Source: Mycolicibacterium porcinum (lineage in GTDB: Bacteria; Actinomycetota; Actinomycetes; Mycobacteriales; Mycobacteriaceae). From it: 37,362 nucleotides of DNA. The DNA lies in NCBI GenBank assembly GCA_001942045.1, contig MSTD01000018.1, positions 69,785 through 107,146 of the forward strand, given 5' to 3'. The notes beneath the pieces were generated by a model, which saw nothing but the letters and a program-made list of their open reading frames with translations, ran no database searches and was not told the origin of the DNA. Every line of letters begins with the position of its first letter. Position 1 is the first letter of the stretch. This document shows, piece by piece, positions 18,183 through 25,780 of this stretch. A program made the position numbers and the translations under genes.

Positions 18183-19010
18183 TTACGTGTTGATGAACTC
18201 CTGGAGCCGCGGCTCGTCAGCCAGTCCCCAGGCGGTGATCCGGTCGGAGATGACCTGCGCCAATGCGGCCCTGTCGAAGATGCCGGCCTCGGCCACCAGC
18301 GCGACCTTGTCCTGGTAGGCGTCGATGTCCGCGCCGATCACGTCAAGTTCGCGGGCCCTGGCCGCGATGGCCTCGACGGTCTCGTCACGATGGGTGCCCA
18401 GCAGGTGTGACACCAGATTGGCGAAGAACAGCTCGTGGCGCTCCTCGTCGACCACGATGCGGTCGATCATCGAACCCAGCACCGGCTCGGCGATCTGCGC
18501 CCGCAGATTGCGGGTGAACACCGCATGCGCGCGCTCGAAGAACGCCATGAACACCAGCGTCTCGATCTGGCTGTAGCTGTCGGCGCGGTAGCCCTTCATC
18601 ACGTGCTCGACGCGGACGTCCTCGTTGGCCGTCGGGTCGATCTCGCGGGTGACGACGAGGTAGTTACGCAGCGCGACGGCGTGCAGGTGCTCCTCGGCGG
18701 TCCAGCGACCCAGGAAGCGGCCCCACTTGTCCTCGAGGATGAAGTGCTCGACGAGCTCGCGGTGGTAGCCGGACAGGTTGTCCTTGGTGATCAGCAGGAT
18801 CTCCAAGGCGTCGGTGACGTTCTTGGGCAGCGTCACCTGCGACGGATCCCAGTCCTGGCCACCGAGGAAGGCGAAGTTCTCGCCCTGGTCGAACGGCACG
18901 TAATCGTGCGCGTACCAGAGCACTTCGGTATCCAGGTGACGACGCAGCTCGGCCTCGACGACGGGCTCGAGCTCCAAGGTCAGCGCATTAGCGACAGGTT
19001 TCTGTGCCAT
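18183..19010 (-). CDS. desA2: Acyl-ACP desaturase-like protein DesA2
   Basis: A 275-residue ferritin-like diiron protein of the acyl-ACP desaturase family. Iron-ligand motifs are EEHLH (106-110) and DEERHE (188-193), with Glu70 and ERAH around 160 completing the set. The length equals that of M. tuberculosis DesA2 (Rv1094) and is shorter than plant desaturases. DesA proteins act in mycolic-acid precursor biosynthesis; DesA2 activity is less certain than DesA1. No Shine-Dalgarno; TACAGT six bases before the ATG suggests a leaderless transcript, overlapped by a palindrome. It lies upstream of phoAT-phoH2 by 69 bp and downstream of the glyA terminator. Confidence 0.93.
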   Translation of the reverse strand: MAQKPVANALTLELEPVVEAELRRHLDTEVLWYAHDYVPFDQGENFAFLGGQDWDPSQVTLPKNVTDALEILLITKDNLSGYHRELVEHFILEDKWGRFLGRWTAEEHLHAVALRNYLVVTREIDPTANEDVRVEHVMKGYRADSYSQIETLVFMAFFERAHAVFTRNLRAQIAEPVLGSMIDRIVVDEERHELFFANLVSHLLGTHRDETVEAIAARARELDVIGADIDAYQDKVALVAEAGIFDRAALAQVISDRITAWGLADEPRLQEFINT

Positions 19011-19014
19011 GAGG

Positions 19015-19034
19015 TAACTGTAACCCGGGTTTAC
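19015..19034 (-). promoter_or_regulatory. desA2 promoter with operator-like palindrome
   Basis: On the minus strand, GTAAACCCGGGTTAC (19034-19020) is a near-perfect palindrome whose end merges into TACAGT (19022-19017), a -10-like hexamer placed for a transcript starting at the ATG. A repressor bound here would block the promoter. MadR, the TetR-type repressor of mycobacterial desaturases, is a candidate; I cannot verify its operator sequence. Confidence 0.5.
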
Positions 19035-19046
19035 ATGTTTCTAAAA

Positions 19047-19077
19047 GTCGGGCCGCCGTGTGTCACACCGGCCCGAC
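19047..19077 (-). terminator. Intrinsic terminator of glyA
   Basis: Read on the minus strand, GTCGGGCCG (19077-19069) pairs with CGGCCCGAC (19055-19047) around a 13-nt loop and is followed by TTTTAG. The hairpin starts 11 bp past the glyA stop. Confidence 0.82.
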
Positions 19078-19088
19078 CCAGAAGACGA

Positions 19089-20552
19089 TCAGAGGGTCAG
19101 GCCCGGGTACAGCGGGTTGGCGTCGAGCAGCTCGGCCGAGGCCGCGTGCACGCGCTCGGCGGTTCCGTCGGCCAGCTTGTACTTGGCTTTAGAGGTGCCC
19201 TCGGGCTGCGTGTTGGACAGGACGTCGACGATCAGTTCGGCCACCCGGTCGAAGTCGTCGGCGCCGAATCCGCGGCTGGTCAGCGCCGGGGTGCCCAGCC
19301 GGATGCCGCTGGTGTACCAGGCGCCATTGGGGTCGGCCGGGATGGCGTTGCGGTTGGTGACAACGCCCGCGTCCAGCAGGGCCGACTCGGCCTGACGGCC
19401 GGTCAGGCCGAACGACCGCACGTCGAGCAGCACCAGGTGGTTGTCGGTGCCCCCGGTGACCAGGCCTGCATCACGCTTGACGAAGCCGTCGGCCAGCGCC
19501 TGGGCGTTGTCGGCGACCTGCTGGGCATAGGCCTGGAACGCCGGCTGGCGCGCCTCGGCCAGCGCGACGGCCTTGGCCGCCATGACGTGGCTCAGCGGCC
19601 CGCCGAGCACCATCGGGCAGCCCTTGTCCACGGCCGGGGCGAACTCCTCGGTGGCCAGCACCATGCCGCCACGCGGGCCGCGCAGTGACTTGTGCGTGGT
19701 GGTCGTGGTGACGTGGGCGTGCGGCACCGGGTTCTCGTCACCGGTGAACACCTTGCCCGCGACCAGGCCGGCGAAGTGCGCCATGTCGACCATCAGGGTG
19801 GCGCCGACCTCGTCGGCGATCTCGCGCATCTTGGCGAAGTTGATCCGGCGCGGGTAAGCCGAGTAGCCGGCCACCAGGATCAACGGCTTGAACTCGCGGG
19901 CGGCGGCGGCCACCGCGTCGTAGTCCAGGAATCCCGTCTCGGGGTTGGTCCCGTAGCTGTGCTGGTGGAACATCTTGCCCGAGATGTTGGGCCGGAAGCC
20001 GTGGGTCAGGTGTCCGCCGGCGTCCAGGGACATGCCGAGCAGACGCTGGTTGCCCAGCTTGTTGCGCAGGGTCTCCCAGTCCGCCTCGGACAGATCGTTG
20101 ACGTGCTTGGCGCCGAGCTCGGCCAGGCCGGGGGCCTCCACCTTGGTGGCCAGGATGGCCCAGTAGGCAACGAGATTGGCGTCGATTCCGGAGTGCGGCT
20201 GGACGTAGGCGTAAGGGGCGCCGAACAGTTCGCGGGCGTGCTCGGCGGCCAGCGCCTCGACGGTGTCCACGTTCTGGCAGCCCGCGTAGAAGCGGTGTCC
20301 GACGGTGCCCTCGGCGTACTTGTCGGAGAACCAGGTGCCCATGGTGAGCAGCACGGCCGGCGAGGCGTAGTTCTCGCTGGCGATCAGCTTGAGCGAATCA
20401 CGTTGATCGGCAAGCTCTTTGCGGGTGGCTGCGGCGACCCGCGGCTCGACGGATTCGATGACCTGCAGTGCGGCCTGGTAGGCGGCGCTTGAGGTGTCGG
20501 CGTAATCAGCGCCGGAAGCCGCGGGCAAGGTGGATGACGAGTCTGCTGCCAT
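19089..20552 (-). CDS. glyA: Serine hydroxymethyltransferase, long form
   Basis: A 487-residue PLP enzyme converting serine and tetrahydrofolate to glycine and methylene-tetrahydrofolate. The PLP lysine is Lys288 in [48 protein letters not shown] and the C-terminal [14 protein letters not shown] are all SHMT features. Compared with the usual form of about 425 residues (such as M. tuberculosis GlyA1), it has a 35-residue N-terminal extension and an insertion of about 30 residues at roughly 135-168, between QPHSG and GGHLTHG. It sits in the glyA position next to desA2. It ends at an intrinsic terminator. Confidence 0.93.
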   Translation of the reverse strand: MAADSSSTLPAASGADYADTSSAAYQAALQVIESVEPRVAAATRKELADQRDSLKLIASENYASPAVLLTMGTWFSDKYAEGTVGHRFYAGCQNVDTVEALAAEHARELFGAPYAYVQPHSGIDANLVAYWAILATKVEAPGLAELGAKHVNDLSEADWETLRNKLGNQRLLGMSLDAGGHLTHGFRPNISGKMFHQHSYGTNPETGFLDYDAVAAAAREFKPLILVAGYSAYPRRINFAKMREIADEVGATLMVDMAHFAGLVAGKVFTGDENPVPHAHVTTTTTHKSLRGPRGGMVLATEEFAPAVDKGCPMVLGGPLSHVMAAKAVALAEARQPAFQAYAQQVADNAQALADGFVKRDAGLVTGGTDNHLVLLDVRSFGLTGRQAESALLDAGVVTNRNAIPADPNGAWYTSGIRLGTPALTSRGFGADDFDRVAELIVDVLSNTQPEGTSKAKYKLADGTAERVHAASAELLDANPLYPGLTL

Positions 20553-20589
20553 GGCATTCAGCCTAGTCGGGGCGGGTCAGCTCGACGGT

Positions 20590-20610
20590 CCCGGGCCGGG
20601 TTGGCCCGGG
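20590..20610 (-). terminator. GC-rich hairpin after the first secreted-protein gene
   Basis: CCCGGGCC (20590-20597) and GGCCCGGG (20603-20610) close a five-base loop. It lies 33 bp past the stop at 20644 and 37 bp upstream of the glyA start, so it may terminate the former or lie in the leader of the latter. No U-tract. Confidence 0.6.
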
Positions 20611-20643
20611 CCGGGACGCGATGTCGACGGGATCAGCGGCAGA

Positions 20644-20949
20644 TCACTCGTCGGTGTGGTTCCAAGCGCCACCAGCTTGGCCCCTGGAGAAGGCGCCGCC
20701 GGCTTTGCCATTGGCATAACCGCCACCGGGCCATCCCTTGCTCCAGTCGTGCCCAGCCCACGCGCCGCCGGGCCACGGAATCGTGACAGAAGTCGTGGGC
20801 GCGGCCATCGGCTCGCCATTCATAGATGACCCCGGATCGGTGCCCGCCAGCCCGGCGGTGCCGATGACCGCGGCCAGCCCCAATGAGCCTGCTGCCGCGA
20901 TTGCACCTATCAGTTTGACTCGGTTCGAGTTCGTCCCTGTTGCAACCAT
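20644..20949 (-). CDS. Small secreted Gly/Trp-rich protein, paralog A
   Basis: A 101-residue protein with an N-terminal hydrophobic export segment (about residues 10-33, LIGAIAAAGSLGLAAVIGTA) and a low-complexity C-terminus. The last 45 residues (WPGGAWAGHDWSKGWPGG, ANGKAGGA, GQAGGAWNHTDE) are nearly the same as those of the gene at 21231. AGGGGG lies at good distance before the ATG at 20949. It ends in an acidic tail. I recognise no family; the module is rich in Trp, Gly, His and Asp. Probably exported to the envelope or medium. Its own promoter is likely in the 281-bp gap upstream. Confidence 0.75.
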   Translation of the reverse strand: MVATGTNSNRVKLIGAIAAAGSLGLAAVIGTAGLAGTDPGSSMNGEPMAAPTTSVTIPWPGGAWAGHDWSKGWPGGGYANGKAGGAFSRGQAGGAWNHTDE

Positions 20950-21230
20950 TTCGACCCCCTGGCGCCGCCCGGCTTCGTCGTCGTAATGCTCAGCAAACAC
21001 GTTACGCTTCGACCACCGAGGCGATCAAGCACCTGGGCAACGCGGTCTGTCGACTCGCGACGACCCAAATCAACGTCAATACTTGCGCTTTCAACCGCTA
21101 TTTCGGGATACGGACCGGCTGCCTCGACATACCTTCAGCCGACGCGGGCGTCGATCGACAGAGCAATTCCCAGCAAAAGCAGTTGAGTCAGGCGGTCGAC
21201 AAGGTCCGCCTGACTCATCAGAGTGTCAGG
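20950..21230. other. Intergenic gap between the two secreted paralogs
   Basis: 281 bp with no credible ORF. It contains the terminator hairpin of the upstream paralog at its right end and presumably the promoter of paralog A on the left. I see no strong operator-like symmetry in the rest. Confidence 0.5.
21184..21217 (-). terminator. Terminator after paralog B
   Basis: TGAGTCAGGCGG (21184-21195) and CCGCCTGACTCA (21206-21217) are exact complements around a 10-nt loop, starting 14 bp past the stop of the gene at 21231. Confidence 0.82.
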
Positions 21231-21641
21231 TCAATCGCTGTGGTTCCACGCACCGCCGGCTTTGCCGTGAATGGCCGCGCCGCCGCCCTTTCCGTTGGCG
21301 AAGCCGCCGCCGGGATATCCCTTGCTCCAGTCGTGGCCGGCCCAGGCACCGCCGGGCCACGGGCTGACCAGGGGCGGCACCTCAGCGCCACCGGGCAGCC
21401 CGGACGCGCCGGCGACGCCGGAGATGGCGGATGTCACTGGATCGCTACCGACTTTGGTGAAGGGGGCTTTGTTGCCGCCAGGTTTGGCCGGCGCCACGGG
21501 ATCGCTGCCGACCTTCGTGACGGGACTGGCATTGGCCACTGCGGCCGGGCCGAAAATGCCGGCGAGGGCTATCGCACCCGCGGCCACGCTGACGCCGGCC
21601 ACGCGCTTGATCTTGTCGATTCTTCCCGCTGTTGCTGCCAT
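21231..21641 (-). CDS. Small secreted Gly/Trp-rich protein, paralog B
   Basis: A 136-residue protein with a clear signal peptide (basic KIKR, hydrophobic core about 14-34, then VANASP as a likely cleavage site). The mature part repeats TKVGSDPV twice (about residues 42-49 and 62-69). It ends in the module shared with paralog A: WPGGAWAGHDWSKGYPGG, ANGKGGGA, GKAGGAWNHSD. The start lies in ATGACCATG; the second ATG (21641) has ideal spacing from AAAGGAA. I find no known domain. The tandem position and shared C-terminus indicate gene duplication with divergence of the middle. Confidence 0.78.
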   Translation of the reverse strand: MAATAGRIDKIKRVAGVSVAAGAIALAGIFGPAAVANASPVTKVGSDPVAPAKPGGNKAPFTKVGSDPVTSAISGVAGASGLPGGAEVPPLVSPWPGGAWAGHDWSKGYPGGGFANGKGGGAAIHGKAGGAWNHSD

Positions 21642-21693
21642 GGTCATTTCCTTTGCCCGACCCGGCTCGGACGCCGGGCCCACTAGCAACAAT

Positions 21694-21709
21694 GTTACCG
21701 ACGGGTAAC
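21694..21709. promoter_or_regulatory. Palindrome upstream of paralog B
   Basis: GTTACC (21694-21699) and GGTAAC (21704-21709) form an inverted repeat with a 4-bp spacer, about 55 bp upstream of the start at 21641. The size and symmetry suit a regulator binding site; the binder is unknown. Confidence 0.4.
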
Positions 21710-21852
21710 CAGGCGATTCAAGCAGTTGAGACCCGGGTCATACCGGCGACGCAGTGCAACCTCCAACACTGGCGAGCAAAAGGTCACAGAGCCGGAGCGC
21801 GGCATCGAAATCGAGCTGTCGAGTTTGCTAAAAGGCTCCGAGAGGCCTCGCC

Positions 21853-23070
21853 CTAAGCCCGCAGCGTCGACGGGATCAGCGGCTCGTCGAGCAGCCGGCC
21901 GAAGCGCTGGGTCAGCGTCACGCCATCGGGCCGGGCGTCCAACCACCCGCGCAGCAGCCGGTAGCCCTCGATGTAGGTGCTGGTGTAGGCCCGCCACAAC
22001 GGCGAGGACAGGAAGCGCAGTGTCTGCCTGGCCCGGTCGTCGCCGACGAGCAGCCAGCGTTTGAGGAACTCGACGACCTCGTCGACGTCGCGATGTTCGT
22101 CGTGCAGCATCAACGCCGCGTCCTGGCGCACGTCGGCAAGCCCGGCCATGGCCTCCGAGATGGCCTCGGCGCGTTCCCCGTCGAACCGCAGCCCGAGGTC
22201 GGCGTAGATGTCGGCGGCCCACGCGCCCCAGCCGGGCCCGACGATGGCATACAGGGCCAGATCGGCCAGCCCCTCGGCCATCAGGCATTGCGGGGTGTTG
22301 ACGAGGAAGATCGTCTGCTCCAGTTGGTTGTCGCGGGCCACCAGGCCGGCTTCCTTCCGGCAGTGCTCGGTGTGGTGGCCGGGGTAGGACTCGTGGGCCA
22401 CCAACCGGGGCAGGTTGGCCATCTGCTGTTTGAGGTCGGCGTTGACCGCGACGGTGGACTTGTAGTCGCCCAGGTAGTAGTTGAAGCCCGACCACGGCTT
22501 GTCGGTGACCACCTCATAGGTGATCGTCTCGGTCTCCGGCAGCGGGTACGCGGCGCGGACCTTGTCGCGCAGGGCCGACGAGAACGCGTGGATGCACTCC
22601 TCGAGCCGGGCCGGCGGGATCTCGTCTCCGCTGCGGTGCGCCTGGATCCGCTCGGCCAGTGGCCCGCTGCCACCCAGGGCGTCGTCCAGTTTGGCGTGCG
22701 CCTGGTGATACTTCTCCGGGTCGCCCTTGCTGATCCGCACGTCGAAGTAGGCCTGCACCTCGTCGACGAAACCGACCTGCTCACCGGCGAACTTGCGGCC
22801 CGCGCAGTTGAGCGCGCGCAGATGCGCGGCGATGTACTCGGCGCGGTCGCGGTCGAGGTCGTCGGGAATCTGGGTCAGCAGCCGGTCGGCCTGGCGGGCC
22901 AGATCGGCCGGGTCGGGCGGTGGCTCGTTCTCGACCGCGCGTCGCAGCTGCGGGTCGCCGGTGAAGGAGTCGACGTAGCCGTCCTCGACGCGGTCGAAGC
23001 GCAGTCCGAGAAGCAGATACTCGCGGATCAGTCCCGCCGTTTCTGCCGTTTTCCCCATCCCGTTAGCCAT
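21853..23070 (-). CDS. DUF885 family protein, probable metal-dependent hydrolase
   Basis: A 405-residue protein of the DUF885 family. The family signature HESYPGHH lies in [14 protein letters not shown], resembling a zinc peptidase HExxH motif, and [13 protein letters not shown] supplies the likely downstream acidic ligand. The preceding segment [18 protein letters not shown] is also typical. The substrate is unknown. The ATG at 23070 has no Shine-Dalgarno, but a TACGGT hexamer (23078-23083) lies seven bases upstream, suggesting leaderless initiation; ATG at 23058 is an alternative. It is divergent from coaA with only 30 bp between the starts. Confidence 0.82.
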   Translation of the reverse strand: MANGMGKTAETAGLIREYLLLGLRFDRVEDGYVDSFTGDPQLRRAVENEPPPDPADLARQADRLLTQIPDDLDRDRAEYIAAHLRALNCAGRKFAGEQVGFVDEVQAYFDVRISKGDPEKYHQAHAKLDDALGGSGPLAERIQAHRSGDEIPPARLEECIHAFSSALRDKVRAAYPLPETETITYEVVTDKPWSGFNYYLGDYKSTVAVNADLKQQMANLPRLVAHESYPGHHTEHCRKEAGLVARDNQLEQTIFLVNTPQCLMAEGLADLALYAIVGPGWGAWAADIYADLGLRFDGERAEAISEAMAGLADVRQDAALMLHDEHRDVDEVVEFLKRWLLVGDDRARQTLRFLSSPLWRAYTSTYIEGYRLLRGWLDARPDGVTLTQRFGRLLDEPLIPSTLRA

Positions 23071-23100
23071 GCCCACAACCGTAAATGTAAGACTGACCGA
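23071..23100. promoter_or_regulatory. Compact divergent promoter for DUF885 gene and coaA
   Basis: The two start codons are 30 bp apart. TACGGT (minus strand, 23083-23078) and TAAGAC (plus strand, 23088-23093) are each seven bases from their start codon. Neither gene has a Shine-Dalgarno, so both look leaderless and the -35 region of each lies inside or beyond the opposite gene's start. Confidence 0.45.
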
Positions 23101-24039
23101 ATGCCGCGGCCGAGCGAGCCGAGCCCCTATGTGGAGTTCGACCGAAGTCAATGGCGTGCACTACGCATGTCGACACCGCTGAAACTCACCGAGGACGAAC
23201 TGCTGCGCCTGCGGGGTATGGGCGAGAAACTCGACATTCTCGAAGTCGAAGAGGTCTACCTGCCGCTGGCCCGGTTGATCCACCTTCAGGTGGCCGCGCG
23301 GCAGCGGTTGTTCGCCGCGACGGCGGAGTTCCTCGGTGAGCCGCAGCAGAATCCGGACCGACCGGTGCCGTTCGTCATCGGGGTCGCGGGCAGCGTGGCG
23401 GTCGGGAAATCGACCACCGCACGTGTGCTGCAGGCCCTATTGGCCCGCTGGGGTCATCATCCCCGGGTCGACCTGGTCACCACCGACGGATTCCTCTATC
23501 CGAACAAGGAGCTCAACCGTCGGAACCTCATGCACCGCAAGGGTTTTCCGGAGAGCTACGATCGGCGCGCACTGATGCGGTTCGTCACCGCAGTGAAATC
23601 CGGCGCCGACGAGGTCTGCGCGCCGGTGTACTCACACCTGCTCTACGACATCGTGCCCGGCGAGAAGCAGGTGGTACGACACCCCGACATCCTGATCCTG
23701 GAGGGCCTCAACGTCCTTCAGACCGGGCCGGCGCTGATGGTCTCGGACCTGTTCGACTTCTCGGTCTACGTCGACGCGCGCATCGAGGACATCGAGCAGT
23801 GGTACATCTCGCGATTCCTGACCATGCGCTCCACGGCGTTCGCCGATCCGGCCTCGCACTTCCACCACTACTCGACGCTGACCGATGAGCAGGCCGTGTT
23901 CGCCGCACGCGACATCTGGCATTCGATCAACCGGCCCAACCTGATCGAGAACATCCTGCCGACCCGGCCGCGGGCCACCCTGGTGCTACGCAAGGATGCC
24001 GACCACTCGATCAACCGGCTGCGACTGCGCAAGCTCTGA
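23101..24039 (+). CDS. coaA: Pantothenate kinase type I
   Basis: A 312-residue type I pantothenate kinase, the same length as M. tuberculosis CoaA (Rv1092c). It phosphorylates pantothenate with ATP, the first and controlling step of coenzyme A synthesis. The P-loop [12 protein letters not shown] is at 94-105, followed by [20 protein letters not shown] and ILEGLNVLQ. The C-terminal [10 protein letters not shown] and FHHYSTL segments shape the substrate and feedback site. Start chosen to match family length. No Shine-Dalgarno, probably leaderless. Confidence 0.96.
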   Translation: MPRPSEPSPYVEFDRSQWRALRMSTPLKLTEDELLRLRGMGEKLDILEVEEVYLPLARLIHLQVAARQRLFAATAEFLGEPQQNPDRPVPFVIGVAGSVAVGKSTTARVLQALLARWGHHPRVDLVTTDGFLYPNKELNRRNLMHRKGFPESYDRRALMRFVTAVKSGADEVCAPVYSHLLYDIVPGEKQVVRHPDILILEGLNVLQTGPALMVSDLFDFSVYVDARIEDIEQWYISRFLTMRSTAFADPASHFHHYSTLTDEQAVFAARDIWHSINRPNLIENILPTRPRATLVLRKDADHSINRLRLRKL

Positions 24040-24048
24040 CTGAACCGC

Positions 24049-24639
24049 TCAGGCGCGCTCCCAGCCTCCCCACTCGTTGCCCACGAATCGTTCACCGTCG
24101 GCGATCACGAAGTGGTGCAGGAACACCTGAAGTGCGGGCTGCATGCGTTGGTGCAGTTCGGTCATCGCGGTGACCAGTTCGGGCGTCATCGGGTCCTCGC
24201 CCTCGGGTTTCTTCGGCGGGATCAACCCCAGGTGCAACGCCATCTCCAGTTGGTAGAAGGTGAAGTCGCCGTACGGCCGCTTGGGATCACAGCCCGGCAC
24301 GTCCTCGTCGACATACGGATCGGACAGTTCCCAGCTCATGTGCGCCAGCAAGGTGCGGTGCTGATCGGTGAAGCCGAACGGTCCCGAGTCCGGATGTTTC
24401 TCGACGAAGAACGAGTACTCGTGGTCGGCAGGCGGGCGGTCGTAAGGGTATTCGCCTGCAGCACAGGCACCGAACCCGGTGGCGATGCGCAGCAGATCGA
24501 GGTCGGCCGGCTCGGTCTCCCAGTCCGGTGGGAAACACGGTGCCCCCACTTCGGTTCCATCCCAGCCGACACGTACCGTCCGCAGCCGTTCGGTGTGCTC
24601 TGGCGCCCAGTGCAATTCCACCCGACGATTATCGGCCAC
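24049..24639 (-). CDS. Conserved hypothetical protein
   Basis: A 196-residue soluble protein with a GTG start. It is rich in Pro, Trp, His and acidic residues, with segments such as CFPPDWETEPADLDLLRIATG, HEYSFFVEKHPDSGPFGF and FTFYQLEMALHLGLIP. I recognise no domain. Codon use is like its neighbours, and it ends 10 bp from the convergent coaA stop. A terminator hairpin separates it from the gene upstream. Confidence 0.7.
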   Translation of the reverse strand: MADNRRVELHWAPEHTERLRTVRVGWDGTEVGAPCFPPDWETEPADLDLLRIATGFGACAAGEYPYDRPPADHEYSFFVEKHPDSGPFGFTDQHRTLLAHMSWELSDPYVDEDVPGCDPKRPYGDFTFYQLEMALHLGLIPPKKPEGEDPMTPELVTAMTELHQRMQPALQVFLHHFVIADGERFVGNEWGGWERA

Positions 24640-24647
24640 ACACCACC

Positions 24648-24676
24648 GCGCCCAGAACCCTTCGGGCTCTGGGCGC
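24648..24676 (-). terminator. Terminator upstream of the hypothetical gene
   Basis: GCGCCCAGA (24648-24656) pairs with TCTGGGCGC (24668-24676) and an inner CCC/GGG closes over a short TTC tip. It lies 16 bp past the stop of the gene at 24692 and just before the GTG at 24639. Confidence 0.72.
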
Positions 24677-24691
24677 TTTGCCGGTGACCGA

Positions 24692-25105
24692 TCAGGCCGG
24701 GATCCGCTTGACCCCGACGTACTGCAGTTCGGCCATCGCCAGCGTGTAGATGCCGGTACCGATGACGGCCACCACGCCCGCGGTGGTCAGCGCCATGGTG
24801 AACACTGCCACCAGGGCGATCACCGTGCAGGCCGCGTTGGCGATCACCGTGCCGATCCCGGCGGGCCGCACCCGCTCAATCCCGGCCAACGCGAACACAG
24901 CGATGCCGTAGCCGACCGAGAAGATGCCGACGCCGTACTCGACGGACTTCGGCAGGCCGGTGAGATCGGCGAACCACCCGGCCGCGGCCAGCAGCGCGAT
25001 CCCGCTGATACCGACGAGGACTGCGTCGAGCCGCATGGCCAGGCGCAGCAGCGAATCCGTTGACTTCCCGGTGCCGGTGTATCCGGCGGCGGTGATGGCG
25101 GACAT
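24692..25105 (-). CDS. Four-helix membrane protein, paralog 1
   Basis: A 137-residue integral membrane protein with four predicted helices (about residues 25-47, 55-77, 83-104, 108-127). It ends AELQYVGVKRIPA. AAGGAG precedes the ATG at good spacing. It is clearly homologous to the next gene upstream: R-A-R-D at the start of helix 1, VGYG in helix 2, ALAG followed by a basic turn, and LQY-GV-R at the end. The pair looks like a local duplication. Function unknown. Confidence 0.75.
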   Translation of the reverse strand: MSAITAAGYTGTGKSTDSLLRLAMRLDAVLVGISGIALLAAAGWFADLTGLPKSVEYGVGIFSVGYGIAVFALAGIERVRPAGIGTVIANAACTVIALVAVFTMALTTAGVVAVIGTGIYTLAMAELQYVGVKRIPA

Positions 25106-25160
25106 GATTCTCCTTCTCTCTGGTGGTGATTTCTGGTGCTGCACTGAAGGTCTGGAGCAC

Positions 25161-25207
25161 GGTGCGGGGATACTCGCCGTAACCTCTTCCGCCGGGCACC
25201 CCGCACC
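25161..25207 (-). terminator. Hairpin between the two four-helix paralogs
   Basis: GGTGCGGGG (25161-25169) and CCCCGCACC (25199-25207) are exact complements with a 29-nt loop. It lies 14 bp past the stop at 25222. The large loop makes the terminator call moderate. Confidence 0.5.
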
Positions 25208-25221
25208 GGCTCGGGAAGGAG

Positions 25222-25647
25222 TCACGCCAGACGGCGCACTCCGCGGTATTGCAGCCAGGCCAGCACGACGGTGGCGCCGACGAATCCGAGTACCAGCTCG
25301 CTGCCGGTCCCGGTCAGTGCCAACCAGCCGGTGACGATGGCGACGACGGCGATGAGCGCGAAGGCCACATTGCCGGCGAGGACCGCGATGCCGACGCGGC
25401 GGACCCGTGTGGCCCCGGCCAGGGCGTACAGCAGGGCGCCGTAGCCGACCAGGGCGGCACCGACGAACCAGCCCGCGGTGGCCGAAAGGCCCGCGATGCG
25501 GGCCAGCTGATCGGCAGCCATGGCGACCAGCAGGCCGACGCCGGCACACACCGTGGCGTCAGCGCGCAGGGCGAACCGCAGCAGGAAATCGTCCGTGGCC
25601 GCTCCGGCAGTCGAGTCGGTCTGGGGTCGGTTCAGGATCGCGGTCAT
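25222..25647 (-). CDS. Four-helix membrane protein, paralog 2
   Basis: A 141-residue membrane protein with four predicted helices, homologous to the adjacent 24692-25105 gene. The first 25 residues are polar. The ATG at 25647 follows GAGGAGCCCGAC, a good ribosome site; the frame continues to 25728 without one. It ends LQYRGVRRLA. No known domain recognised. Paralogs in tandem may form a heteromeric membrane complex, but that is a guess. Confidence 0.73.
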   Translation of the reverse strand: MTAILNRPQTDSTAGAATDDFLLRFALRADATVCAGVGLLVAMAADQLARIAGLSATAGWFVGAALVGYGALLYALAGATRVRRVGIAVLAGNVAFALIAVVAIVTGWLALTGTGSELVLGFVGATVVLAWLQYRGVRRLA

Positions 25648-25780
25648 GTCGGGCTCCTCGGCGATGAGGGTGTCGATGGGTGGAACACCTCCGACACTGC
25701 TCATCAGGCGCTGCCAGATCGACGCCAAACACTGCCAAGCACTGCCAAGCCCAGGTCAGCGCGGTTTTGGGACGGGAAAT

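Noticed and set aside
20553..20643. Glycine or other riboswitch upstream of glyA
   Set aside because: The gap is only 91 bp, filled mostly by a simple GC-rich hairpin; I see no conserved aptamer features.
22093..23100. N-terminal extension of CoaA by 336 codons
   Set aside because: It reads antisense to the DUF885 gene. CoaA is 312 residues in the family, matching the ATG at 23101.
25720..25755. Repeat CACTGCCAA near 25730-25750 as part of a larger element
   Set aside because: Only two short copies with no further structure; likely chance.
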